From: Massilia sp. TS11
GTDB lineage: Bacteria > Pseudomonadota > Gammaproteobacteria > Burkholderiales > Burkholderiaceae_D
DNA length: 64,000 nt
NCBI RefSeq assembly: GCF_022012445.1
Contig: NZ_JAKLTS010000004.1
Coordinates: forward strand, 186,001 to 250,000
Direction: 5' to 3'
The first letter of the stretch is position 1; the number at the start of each line of letters is the position of its first letter. The notes beneath the pieces are model-generated. The model ran no database searches. It was given only the letters and a program-made list of their open reading frames with translations, and was not told the DNA's origin. Made by a program: the position numbers and the translations under genes. Positions 46,010 through 53,167 of this stretch are shown piece by piece.

Positions 46010-46668
46010 GCCGCGGCGCGCGGATACAGCCAGCCAAACAGGCGCGTGGCGCACATGGCCCCGGCCAGCTGCGCCAGCACGAAACCCGGCACGTCGCCCG
46101 GCGCGATACCGGCAAAGGTATTGCTGAAGGCGCGCGCCAGGGTCACGGCCGGATTGGCAAACGAAGTCGACGCGGTGAACCAGTAGGCCGCCGTGATGTA
46201 CAGCGCCACCGCAAACGGCGTGATCGCCGGGCGGCTGCGGCTGCAGCTGATGATCGTGCCGATCAGGCCAAAGGTGGCGACAAACTCACTCCACCATTGC
46301 GGCCAGCCGCTGCGCACATGGGTCGACAGCGACAGCAGCGGCTCGCCAAACATCGCATGCGCCGCCACTACTCCGGCCAGCGCGCCCGCGCACTGCAGCA
46401 GCACAAAGGGCAGCAGTGCGGCCTTGGGCAGATTGCCCTGCCAGGCCTCGGACAGGCTGACCACCGGATTGAAATGCGCGCCCGAGAGCGGGCCAAACAT
46501 CGGGATGATGACGGCCAGGCCGCAGCCGGTGGCGATTGCATTGGCCAGCAGCGCCAGCGCCACATTGCCGCCGGCGAGGCGCTCGCCCATGATGCCGGAA
46601 CCGATCACGATGGCCAGCAGGAAGGCGCTGCCGAGCGCTTCGGCGCTGTAGGCGCGCGCCTTATCCAC
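46006..46668 (-). CDS. MIP/aquaporin family channel of the ars operon
   Basis: A 220-residue six-helix channel. The two half-helix motifs are SGAHFNPVVS (NPV rather than NPA) and TSFANPAVTLARA (NPA). Context assigns it to the ars operon: its start overlaps the end of arsA by 8 bases. In Sinorhizobium meliloti an aquaporin (AqpS) takes the place of an arsenite pump, letting arsenite flow out down its gradient. The same role is inferred here, and is strengthened by the absence of ArsB or Acr3 in the locus. Confidence 0.85.
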   Translation of the reverse strand: MDKARAYSAEALGSAFLLAIVIGSGIMGERLAGGNVALALLANAIATGCGLAVIIPMFGPLSGAHFNPVVSLSEAWQGNLPKAALLPFVLLQCAGALAGVVAAHAMFGEPLLSLSTHVRSGWPQWWSEFVATFGLIGTIISCSRSRPAITPFAVALYITAAYWFTASTSFANPAVTLARAFSNTFAGIAPGDVPGFVLAQLAGAMCATRLFGWLYPRAAA

Positions 46669-48445
46669 GCTGCGGCCCTTTGCCGTGCCGGCACACCAGA
46701 CGCAGTGCGGCCGGGCCGACCGGTTCCTCCGCCAGCAGCGGAATCGCGGCCCAGCGCGGCGCCAGTTCCTCGGCCACGCGCCGGATCAGCGGCAGCTCGT
46801 TGGCGGCGCGCTGCGCCAGCAGCGGCGCCTGCGGATTGGCGAAGGCCACGCTGTTATTCACCACCCAGGCCCACGGATGGATGCCGGCGCGGCCCAGATC
46901 GGCCTGCAGCTGCGCCGCTTCCAGCACCGGTGTCGATTCCGGCAGCGTCGTGATCAGCACCTTGGTCTGCTGCGGGTCCTGCAGCTGCATCAGCGGCGTG
47001 CGGAAGTGCAGACCGCGCTCGCCCATCTGGCGCACCACGTCGCGATGGTAGGCGCCGGTCGCATCGAGCAGCAGCAGCGTGTGGCCGGTCGGCGCGGTGT
47101 CCATCACCACGAAGCGCTGGCCGGCTTCGCGGATCACGCGCGAGAAGGCCTGGAACACGGCGATTTCTTCGGTACAGGGCGAACGCAGGTCTTCGGCCAG
47201 CATGGCGCGCCCGGACTCATCCAGATCGCGGCCCTTGCTGTTCATGACGGCTTCGCGATAGCGCTCGGTGGCCGCCTGCGGGTCGATCCGGCTGACCTGC
47301 ACATTCGCCACCTCGGCATTCAGGGTGGCCGCCACGTGGGCCGCTGGATCGGAAGTGGTCAGGTGGACGGCATGTCCGCGCTCGGCGAGGGCCAGCGCAA
47401 TCGCCGCCGCCACCGTCGTTTTGCCGACCCCGCCCTTCCCCATCACCATGATCAGACCGTGGCCGTCGGCGGCGATCTGCTCGACCAGGCTGTCCAGATC
47501 CGGTCCGTGCAGGGCCGCCAGATCATGCGCGGCGTGCGATACCGGCGCCGGCGCCGCGTCATCGAAAAAGGCGCGCAGCGCCGCCAGCCCAAGCAGATTG
47601 AATGGCCGCAGAGCCAAGCGGTCGCAGCGCAGCGGCCGCAGCACCTCGGGCATGGCCGCCAGGGCCTGCTGCTCGCGTGCGACGATGGCCAGCGCCAGCG
47701 GGTCCTGCGCGGCCGCCTCCTGCGGGAAGACCCCGTTGAGCACCAGGTACTGGTGGCCCATGCCCACGGCCTGCAGTTCGGCGCAGGTGTGCACCAGCTC
47801 CTGCAGACTGCTTTTCTGGGCGCGCGCCACCAGCACCAGGCGCGTGCGCGCGGTGTCGGTCAAGGCCTGCACGGCGGCCGCGTACTGCGAGCGGTGCTGG
47901 TCCAGCCCTGCCAGCGGGCCAAGGCAGGAGGCGTCGCCTTTGCCGGTTTCGAGAAAATCACTCCAGGCCGAGGGCAGCTGCAGCAAGCGGATCGTGTGGC
48001 CGGTCGGCGCGGTGTCGAACAGGATGTGGTCGTACTGGCGCATCAGCGCCGCATCGGTCAGCAAGCGCGTGAACTCGTCGAAGGCCGCAATCTCAGTCGT
48101 GCAGGCGCCCGACAGCTGCTCCTCGACCGAGCGCACCACATCGTCCGGCAGCACGCCGCGCACCGGGCCGACGATGCGGTCGCGGTACTGCTGCGCCGCC
48201 TGCTGCGGATCGAGCTCGATCGCATCGAGCCGCGCCACATCGGCAATCGGCGTCACGCGGTTGCCGATGGCCTGACCGAACACCTGGCCCAGATTCGAGG
48301 CCGGATCGGTACTGACCAAGAGCACGCGCTTGCCCGCATCGGCCAGCTGCACCGCACTGGCGCAGGCCACCGAGGTTTTGCCCACGCCGCCTTTGCCGGT
48401 GAAGAAAAGGTGAACCGGCGCCCCTTCCAGAAATTGCAGGCCCAT
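46661..48445 (-). CDS. arsA: Arsenite-stimulated ATPase ArsA
   Basis: A 594-residue duplicated deviant Walker ATPase. Each half has a P-loop (FTGKGGVGKTS at 15-25 and VMGKGGVGKTT at 334-344) and a DTAPTGHT switch motif. The three metalloid-binding cysteines are kept: C115 (SGACTTEI), C174 (DASCLGPL) and C424 (RSPCTEEI), each two positions beyond the E. coli numbering. ArsA normally drives the ArsB pump with ATP and receives As(III) from ArsD. No ArsB is encoded here. It follows arsD with a 1-base gap. Confidence 0.94.
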   Translation of the reverse strand: MGLQFLEGAPVHLFFTGKGGVGKTSVACASAVQLADAGKRVLLVSTDPASNLGQVFGQAIGNRVTPIADVARLDAIELDPQQAAQQYRDRIVGPVRGVLPDDVVRSVEEQLSGACTTEIAAFDEFTRLLTDAALMRQYDHILFDTAPTGHTIRLLQLPSAWSDFLETGKGDASCLGPLAGLDQHRSQYAAAVQALTDTARTRLVLVARAQKSSLQELVHTCAELQAVGMGHQYLVLNGVFPQEAAAQDPLALAIVAREQQALAAMPEVLRPLRCDRLALRPFNLLGLAALRAFFDDAAPAPVSHAAHDLAALHGPDLDSLVEQIAADGHGLIMVMGKGGVGKTTVAAAIALALAERGHAVHLTTSDPAAHVAATLNAEVANVQVSRIDPQAATERYREAVMNSKGRDLDESGRAMLAEDLRSPCTEEIAVFQAFSRVIREAGQRFVVMDTAPTGHTLLLLDATGAYHRDVVRQMGERGLHFRTPLMQLQDPQQTKVLITTLPESTPVLEAAQLQADLGRAGIHPWAWVVNNSVAFANPQAPLLAQRAANELPLIRRVAEELAPRWAAIPLLAEEPVGPAALRLVCRHGKGPQRG

Positions 48446-48446
48446 G

Positions 48447-48803
48447 TCAGCAGCACCCCGGGCCGGAGCAGCACGAGGCCGCAGCCGCCACCGGCAGCAG
48501 GCTCACGCCGGCCCAGCGCGCCAGTTCGGCGCGGCGCGGATAGCGGCCGGCCAGCGCCACATCGCCATCGACCAGCACCAGCGGCAGCGCCTCCGCACCC
48601 GAGCGCTCAAGGAACTGCTTGACCACCGGGTTGGCCACAAAGGCGAGCGGCTGCTGCGCCAGATTGAAACGCTCGATGCGGCCGCCCAGGGCCTGAATCG
48701 CCTGCACATCGGCCGCCACCGTTACCAGGGCCTGGTCGACCTCGGCGCCGCACACGCCGGTGCTGCAGCACATGGCGGGGTCATAGATCTGTATCGTCGG
48801 CAT
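48447..48803 (-). CDS. arsD: Arsenical metallochaperone ArsD
   Basis: A 118-residue protein with a thioredoxin-like fold. The arsenite-binding site is CCSTGVCG (Cys12-Cys13-Cys18 in ArsD numbering; here beginning at about residue 11), and a second vicinal pair system is at the end (SCCSGPGCC). It hands As(III) to ArsA and is a weak repressor in some systems. The start at 48803 was chosen because AAAGGAG is 7 bases away; an ATG two codons upstream is too close to the site. Confidence 0.92.
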   Translation of the reverse strand: MPTIQIYDPAMCCSTGVCGAEVDQALVTVAADVQAIQALGGRIERFNLAQQPLAFVANPVVKQFLERSGAEALPLVLVDGDVALAGRYPRRAELARWAGVSLLPVAAAASCCSGPGCC

Positions 48804-48816
48804 GCTCATACTCCTT

Positions 48817-49296
48817 TCACGCGCCAATCAGCGCAATCTTGTCCATCGCGGCTTTGAGCGCCGCCTTGTCCTGCTGGAGCTCGGCCAGCGGCAGCGCCAG
48901 GAAGGCCTCGATGCGCGCGCGCAGCGTACGGTAGGCCTGCATGAAGGCGGCGTCGATCTCGGCGTCGCTGCCGCTCGCGTGGGCCGGATCGTCCACCCCC
49001 CAATGGGTGCGCAGCACCGGGCCCAGATAGGCCGGGCAGGTCTCGCCGGCGGCGCTGCCGCAGACGGTGATCACGATATCGGGCGTGGCCGGCAGCGCCT
49101 CCCAGGATTTGCTGTGATAGCCCTCGGTGGCAATGCCCTCGCGCGCCAGCAGGGCCAGCGAACGCGGATGGACATAGCCGGTCGGCTTGCTGCCCGCGCT
49201 CATGGCCTGCCAGCCGGCGGGCGCCAGATGGTTGAAAGTCGCCTCGCCGAGGATGGAGCGGCAGGAGTTGCCAGTGCAAAGGAAAAGTACGTTCAT
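48817..49296 (-). CDS. arsC: Arsenate reductase, low-molecular-weight phosphatase type
   Basis: A 159-residue reductase of the thioredoxin-coupled (Staphylococcus pI258) type. The P-loop CTGNSCRS at 7-14 holds the nucleophile, and the redox pair is in TVCGSAAGETCP near residues 79-87. It reduces arsenate to arsenite. It starts by ATGA overlap with arsR, and a 13-base gap separates it from arsD. Confidence 0.93.
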   Translation of the reverse strand: MNVLFLCTGNSCRSILGEATFNHLAPAGWQAMSAGSKPTGYVHPRSLALLAREGIATEGYHSKSWEALPATPDIVITVCGSAAGETCPAYLGPVLRTHWGVDDPAHASGSDAEIDAAFMQAYRTLRARIEAFLALPLAELQQDKAALKAAMDKIALIGA

Positions 49297-49637
49297 GTTG
49301 GCGTCGTCGTGAGCCCGCAGGCGGGCGTGGCAATGGGCGAGCAGGGATTGCCGCCGCAGCAGTTTTCAGTGAGGAAGGCCATCAGGCCGTTCATGCGCGC
49401 AAAGTCGGCCGAATAGATGACGAAGCGCCCGGCCTGGCGCGATTGCAGCAGGCCAGCATGGCTGAGCTCCTTCAGATGGAAGGACAGGGACGAGGGGCTG
49501 ATCGCACAGGCCTCGGCGATTTTACTGGCGGCCATGCCAGCCGGTCCGGCCTGCACCAGCAGGCGGTACACGGCCAGGCGCGACTCCTGCGCCAGGGCGG
49601 CCAGCACCTGGGCCGCTTCTTTGAGTTCGATTGCCAT
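49293..49637 (-). CDS. arsR: ArsR/SmtB repressor (first copy)
   Basis: A 114-residue winged-helix repressor. The DNA-reading helix is SPSSLSFHLKELSHAGLL. Metalloid-binding cysteines are at the C-terminal part (ENCCGGNPC), unlike the classic alpha3 site, so this is a variant sensor. It is the first gene of arsR-C-D-A-aqp and should repress this operon from the palindrome at 49651-49666, just upstream. Confidence 0.9.
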   Translation of the reverse strand: MAIELKEAAQVLAALAQESRLAVYRLLVQAGPAGMAASKIAEACAISPSSLSFHLKELSHAGLLQSRQAGRFVIYSADFARMNGLMAFLTENCCGGNPCSPIATPACGLTTTPT

Positions 49638-49650
49638 ACACAGGCCTTAT

Positions 49651-49666
49651 TTCAATATTTATTGAA
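49651..49666. promoter_or_regulatory. ArsR operator of the minus-strand ars operon
   Basis: TTCAATA-TT-TATTGAA, a perfect 7-base-arm palindrome 13 bases before the first arsR start. The TTCAA/TTGAA arms are typical of ArsR operators. It differs from the palindrome used on the plus-strand side, so the two ArsR proteins have separate sites. Confidence 0.65.
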
Positions 49667-49713
49667 TTATCGAATAAACCGCTTGACAGGTCAACGGGCC
49701 GCAACTATTCTTC

Positions 49714-49731
49714 ATTCGTCGATCAACGAAT
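49714..49731. promoter_or_regulatory. Operator of second arsR (copy 1 of 2)
   Basis: ATTCGT-CGATCA-ACGAAT, 6-base perfect arms, total 18 bases, ending 5 bases before the ATG of the second arsR. The same arms and length recur at 50062-50079 before the flavoprotein gene, implying one regulator for both. Confidence 0.65.
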
Positions 49732-49736
49732 TCACT

Positions 49737-50045
49737 ATGGACTGCTGCCCTGCCCCGTCACATTCGCCCGGCCAGCCGCTCGATGCGGAGGAACTGGCGC
49801 GCCTGTGCAAGGCGCTCGGCCATCCGGCGCGCGTGAAGCTGGTCAAGCATCTGGCCGATTTCGGCGGCTGCTTTTTCGGCAGCCTGGCCGAGGTTGTCGG
49901 CCTGGCGCCCTCGACCACCTCGCAGCACGTGAGCATCCTGAAAGAAGCTGGCCTGATCGAAGGTTCGAGCGACGACAAACGCGTGTGCTACTGCATCGTC
50001 CCCGAACGCCTGGCGCAGCTGCAGAGCCTGATCGGCAAGCTGTGA
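49737..50045 (+). CDS. ArsR/SmtB repressor (second copy)
   Basis: A 102-residue winged-helix regulator distinct from the first. It starts MDCCPAPSH with a vicinal Cys pair. The reading helix is APSTTSQHVSILKEAGLI, and VCYCIVP gives two more Cys. These could bind As(III). GGCFFGSLAEVV before the helix is a form found in ArsR proteins next to flavin-dependent genes. The ribosome binding site is poor. Its gene has an 18-bp palindrome upstream, and another copy lies between it and the flavoprotein gene, so autoregulation and control of the flavoprotein are likely. Confidence 0.88.
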   Translation: MDCCPAPSHSPGQPLDAEELARLCKALGHPARVKLVKHLADFGGCFFGSLAEVVGLAPSTTSQHVSILKEAGLIEGSSDDKRVCYCIVPERLAQLQSLIGKL

Positions 50046-50061
50046 ATTTTTTTGTCTCATT

Positions 50062-50079
50062 ATTCGTATTTTTACGAAT
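50062..50079. promoter_or_regulatory. Operator of second arsR (copy 2 of 2)
   Basis: ATTCGTA-TTTT-TACGAAT, 7-base perfect arms, 15 bases before the flavoprotein start and 16 bases after the second arsR stop. It shares outer arms and overall length with 49714-49731. Confidence 0.65.
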
Positions 50080-50094
50080 GACGAAGGAGGAACT

Positions 50095-51513
50095 ATGCAA
50101 GCGCAACTTCCCATCGCCGTCCTCGGCGCCGGCCCGGTCGGTCTGGCCGCCGCGGCCCATCTGCTTCAGCGCGGGCTGACCCCGCTGGTGTTCGAAGCCG
50201 GCGCCAGTGTGGGCGCCAATCTCGCCAGCTACCGCCAGGTGCGCCTGTTCTCGCCGTGGCAGTACAACATCGACCGCGCCGCGCGCGCCCTGCTCGACGC
50301 TCACGGCTGGGAAGCCCCGGCCGAGGACCTGCTGCCGACGGCCGGCGATCTCATCGATGACTATCTGGCGCCGCTGGCCGCCTTGCCGGCGCTGGCGCCG
50401 CAGCTGCGTCTGCGCCATCGCGTGCTGGCGATTGCGCGCGCCGGTATCGACAAGGTCAAGACCAGCGGCCGCGAACTGGCGCCGTTTGTGATCCGCACGG
50501 ACACGCCCGAGGGCGTGCGCGAGTTCCAGGCCGCCGCCGTGATCGACGCGACCGGCACCTGGTCCCAGCCCAATCCCATGGGCGCGAACGGCCTGCCCGC
50601 CCTGGGCGAGGACGACTGCCAGGCGCAGATCACCTACGGCATGCCCGATATCCAGGGCACGGCACGGGCCCGCTATGCCGGCAAGCGGGTGCTGGTGGTC
50701 GGCGCCGGCCACTCGGCGGCCGGCAATCTGATCGCCCTGGCCACCCTTGCCGACGAGGCGCCCGGCACGTCCATCGTCTGGGCCGTGCGCGGCGCCAGCC
50801 TGGCGCGCACCTTCGGCGGTGGCGAGGCCGACCAGCTGCCCGCGCGCGGACTGCTCGGCACCCGCCTGCAAGCCTTGCAGGCCAGCGGCAAGCTCGAGGT
50901 GCACCGCAATTTCCGCATTCAGGCCGTGCGCCCGCTGGCGGGCAAGCTGCAGGTGCAAGCCGAGGCCGGTGTCGATCCGATCACGGAGATCGACGAAATC
51001 GTCGTCGCCACCGGCGCCCGCCCCGATCTGATCATGGCCCAGGAACTGCGCCTGCGCCTCGATCCCTGGCTGGAAAGCACCGATGCGCTGGCCCCGCTGA
51101 TCGACCCGAATCTGCACAGCTGCGGCAGCGTGCGCCCGCACGGCCATCGCGAGCTCGCCCACCCCGAACCGGGCTATTACGCGGTTGGCGCCAAGAGCTA
51201 CGGGCGTGCCCCGAACTTTCTGATGGCAACTGGCTACGAGCAAGTGCGCTCGGTCGTCGCCGCCCTGGCGGGCGACATGGCCGCGGCCGACGACGTCCAG
51301 CTCGAACTGCCCGAGACCGGCGTCTGCGTGACGCGCCCCCTGACCGAGGATGCGCCCGCCGCGGGCGGCTGCTGCGGCAGCCCCAGTCCCGCCCCTGCCA
51401 GCTGCTGTGGCGGGCCAGCCCCGGAACCGGCCAGCGCCTGTTGCGTCAAGGACGCTGACCTGCAGGCTGCCGGCAAAGGCACTTGCGGTTCGCGCACCGG
51501 GACCTGCGCCTGA
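50095..51513 (+). CDS. Flavin-dependent monooxygenase-like protein with Cys-rich tail
   Basis: A 472-residue FAD/NAD(P)H oxidoreductase. It has AVLGAGPVGLAAAAHLL at the N-terminus for FAD and VLVVGAGHSAAGNLIAL for NADPH, with TGTW and VATGARPD between. The build is that of CzcO/ArsO-type flavoproteins found with ars genes. The last 45 residues are a linker with Cys-Cys pairs (GGCCGS, SCCGG, SACCV, GTCGSRTGTC; eight Cys), which looks like a metalloid- or metal-binding tail. AGGAGG precedes the ATG. The palindrome before it ties it to the second arsR. The substrate could be an arsenical; this is inference. Confidence 0.82.
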   Translation: MQAQLPIAVLGAGPVGLAAAAHLLQRGLTPLVFEAGASVGANLASYRQVRLFSPWQYNIDRAARALLDAHGWEAPAEDLLPTAGDLIDDYLAPLAALPALAPQLRLRHRVLAIARAGIDKVKTSGRELAPFVIRTDTPEGVREFQAAAVIDATGTWSQPNPMGANGLPALGEDDCQAQITYGMPDIQGTARARYAGKRVLVVGAGHSAAGNLIALATLADEAPGTSIVWAVRGASLARTFGGGEADQLPARGLLGTRLQALQASGKLEVHRNFRIQAVRPLAGKLQVQAEAGVDPITEIDEIVVATGARPDLIMAQELRLRLDPWLESTDALAPLIDPNLHSCGSVRPHGHRELAHPEPGYYAVGAKSYGRAPNFLMATGYEQVRSVVAALAGDMAAADDVQLELPETGVCVTRPLTEDAPAAGGCCGSPSPAPASCCGGPAPEPASACCVKDADLQAAGKGTCGSRTGTCA

Positions 51514-51584
51514 GCATTTGCGCCACCGGGAATTTGTCAAATAAAGTGCGCGCCGAACGCGGGCCGCGTTGCGGCGTGGCCCGC

Positions 51585-51615
51585 TTGACTTTGCCACGGT
51601 AGGAAGGTCCACATT
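51585..51615 (+). promoter_or_regulatory. MerR/CueR-type promoter with 19-base spacer
   Basis: A -35 TTGACT (51585-51590), a 19-base spacer and a weak -10 CACATT (51610-51615). The spacer holds an imperfect dyad ACTTTGCC / AGGAAGGT, like the CueR operator. A 7-bp GC stem (51559-51565 with 51578-51584) lies directly upstream and may end transcription of the flavoprotein gene. Confidence 0.45.
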
Positions 51616-51645
51616 GAAGACTCCGATCATTCACAGGAGTCTTCC

Positions 51646-51852
51646 ATGTACGAATTGCAGGTTGAACGCATGCGTTGCGGCGGCTGCGCCGGCCAGGTCA
51701 GCAGCGCCATCAAAGCCGCCGATCCGGCTGCCCATATCGAGATCGACCTGGCCGGACAAACGCTGCACATCGAGTCCAGCCTGGCGCTGGAGAATATTGC
51801 CGAATTGGTCCAGGGAGCCGGCTATCCGGTGCGCGCCGCGCGCAATCTCTGA
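51646..51852 (+). CDS. Heavy-metal-associated (HMA/CopZ-like) protein
   Basis: A 68-residue protein with the beta-alpha-beta-beta-alpha-beta HMA fold and the metal site MRCGGCAGQV (MxCxxC). Such proteins carry Cu(I) or a similar soft metal. AGGAGT precedes the ATG. No P-type ATPase or MerR regulator is near, so it is an orphan; the upstream promoter has the spacing of a MerR-type site. Confidence 0.88.
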   Translation: MYELQVERMRCGGCAGQVSSAIKAADPAAHIEIDLAGQTLHIESSLALENIAELVQGAGYPVRAARNL

Positions 51853-51872
51853 GCGTGCACACCGCGCCGGGC

Positions 51873-51911
51873 GCGTTCCAGATCGTTCACATCAAATACG
51901 CTCTGGAACGC
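51873..51911. repeat. Inverted repeat before acyltransferase gene
   Basis: GCGTTCCAGA (51873-51882) and TCTGGAACGC (51902-51911), perfect 10-base arms with a 19-base loop. No T-tract follows. It could end the HMA transcript weakly or act as an operator for the acyltransferase gene 44 bases further on. Confidence 0.5.
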
Positions 51912-51954
51912 CCTGTTACCGTGAGCGCCAGCTCCCTGCACAAGAGACTGGCGC

Positions 51955-53076
51955 ATGTACTCCACCTTCGACACCACCCTCGGCTGGTCGCGCTGGACGG
52001 CGGCCCTGCTGGTCATGCTTTACCATCTGCGTTTCCTGCTGTTCGCCTCGTACGAACAGGTGCAGCACAAAGGCTGGCTGCTCAAGGCCTTCTACCTGCT
52101 GACGGGGCTCGGGCACGAGGGATTCGTGCTCTACATGCTGGCCAGCGGCCTCACACTGGCGCGCTTGCATCGGCCCAGCCGCGCTGAACCGGCCCAGCGT
52201 TTGCGCCAGAAGGCGATCTGGTCCTACGCCCTGCTGCTGCCGGCCTTGCTACTTGGCGCGGGCTTCGATGTGGCGGGCAGCCGCTCCGCCACGCTGCAGT
52301 CGGCTTACGCTTTTTTCAGCCAGTACTCGCCCGACCTCAGCCTGACCGCCTTGCTGGAAAACCTGCTGCCGATCCAGCGCTTTGTCGTCCCCGGCTTTGG
52401 CAGCAATGCCATGCTCTACCTGCTGGCCTACGAATGCTGGGCCTATCTCGCCTACCTTGCCTGCATGTCGGCACGCGGCGCCCGGCGCGGCGGCGTGCTG
52501 GCGGCGTGCATCGGCCTGAGCGCGAGCGCACTGGCGCCGGAATTCCTCAGCTATCTGCTGCTGTGGATGATCGGTGCCTGGGTGCGCCAACAGGCGGACA
52601 ATCCGCGCGCACGCTGGCCTGCCTGGGGCGGGACCGCCGCGCTGCTGCTCGGACTAGGCCTGTCGCGCCTGGGCGCCGGTCCGGTCAGCCACTGGCCGCC
52701 CCACTGGATGCTGATCGGCCGCAGCCTGCTCGATCTGCAACTGGGTCTGGCGCTGGCCGCCTTCTTTCTCAGCCTGGACCGAAAGCCGCAGCCGCGCGCC
52801 GCATGGCGCCGCTGGCCGCGCCGCCTCAGCCTGTCCTTCCCGGCCGCCAGCAGCGTGATTCTGGCCTGCCATTTCCCCTTCATGATGCTGCTGGTTGCCT
52901 GGGTGGCCCACACGGCCCAGGTTCCGCTCGGCGGTCAGCCGCAGACCCTGAGCTTCCTGATCCTGGCCCTGGCCGCCCTCTCCATCCTGGCCTACGCGCT
53001 GCTGCTTTGCCGGCTCGGACGCCGCCTTGCCCAGCCGCTTCGCATGCTGGTGGAGCATGTCAGCACGCGATTTTGA
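51955..53076 (+). CDS. Acyltransferase 3-like membrane protein
   Basis: A 373-residue protein with about ten membrane helices. LGWSRWTAALLVMLYHLRFLL at the start carries the conserved Arg and His of acyltransferase 3 enzymes. Later helices (VPGFGSNAMLYLLAYECWAY) match the family's WSLxxExxxY region. It probably adds acyl groups to a cell-surface sugar. It is a stand-alone relative of the acyltransferase domain in the fusion at 13609. The ribosome binding site is weak (AGAGA). The neighbours give no pathway. Confidence 0.75.
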   Translation: MYSTFDTTLGWSRWTAALLVMLYHLRFLLFASYEQVQHKGWLLKAFYLLTGLGHEGFVLYMLASGLTLARLHRPSRAEPAQRLRQKAIWSYALLLPALLLGAGFDVAGSRSATLQSAYAFFSQYSPDLSLTALLENLLPIQRFVVPGFGSNAMLYLLAYECWAYLAYLACMSARGARRGGVLAACIGLSASALAPEFLSYLLLWMIGAWVRQQADNPRARWPAWGGTAALLLGLGLSRLGAGPVSHWPPHWMLIGRSLLDLQLGLALAAFFLSLDRKPQPRAAWRRWPRRLSLSFPAASSVILACHFPFMMLLVAWVAHTAQVPLGGQPQTLSFLILALAALSILAYALLLCRLGRRLAQPLRMLVEHVSTRF

Positions 53077-53167
53077 TCATTTGCGCGCGGACCGCGACCC
53101 AAGTGTAATAGTTCCAACTTGACCACCCAGACAGGGGCTGGCTGCCCTCGTCCACATGGAGAAACGC

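Noticed and set aside
46685..48622. A 645-codon open frame opposite arsA/arsD
   Set aside because: The minus-strand frames encode unmistakable ArsA and ArsD; the plus frame is a shadow.
46006..51852. Ars locus as a mobile island
   Set aside because: I saw no integrase, transposase, terminal repeats or tRNA site at its borders, and base composition looks like its surroundings.
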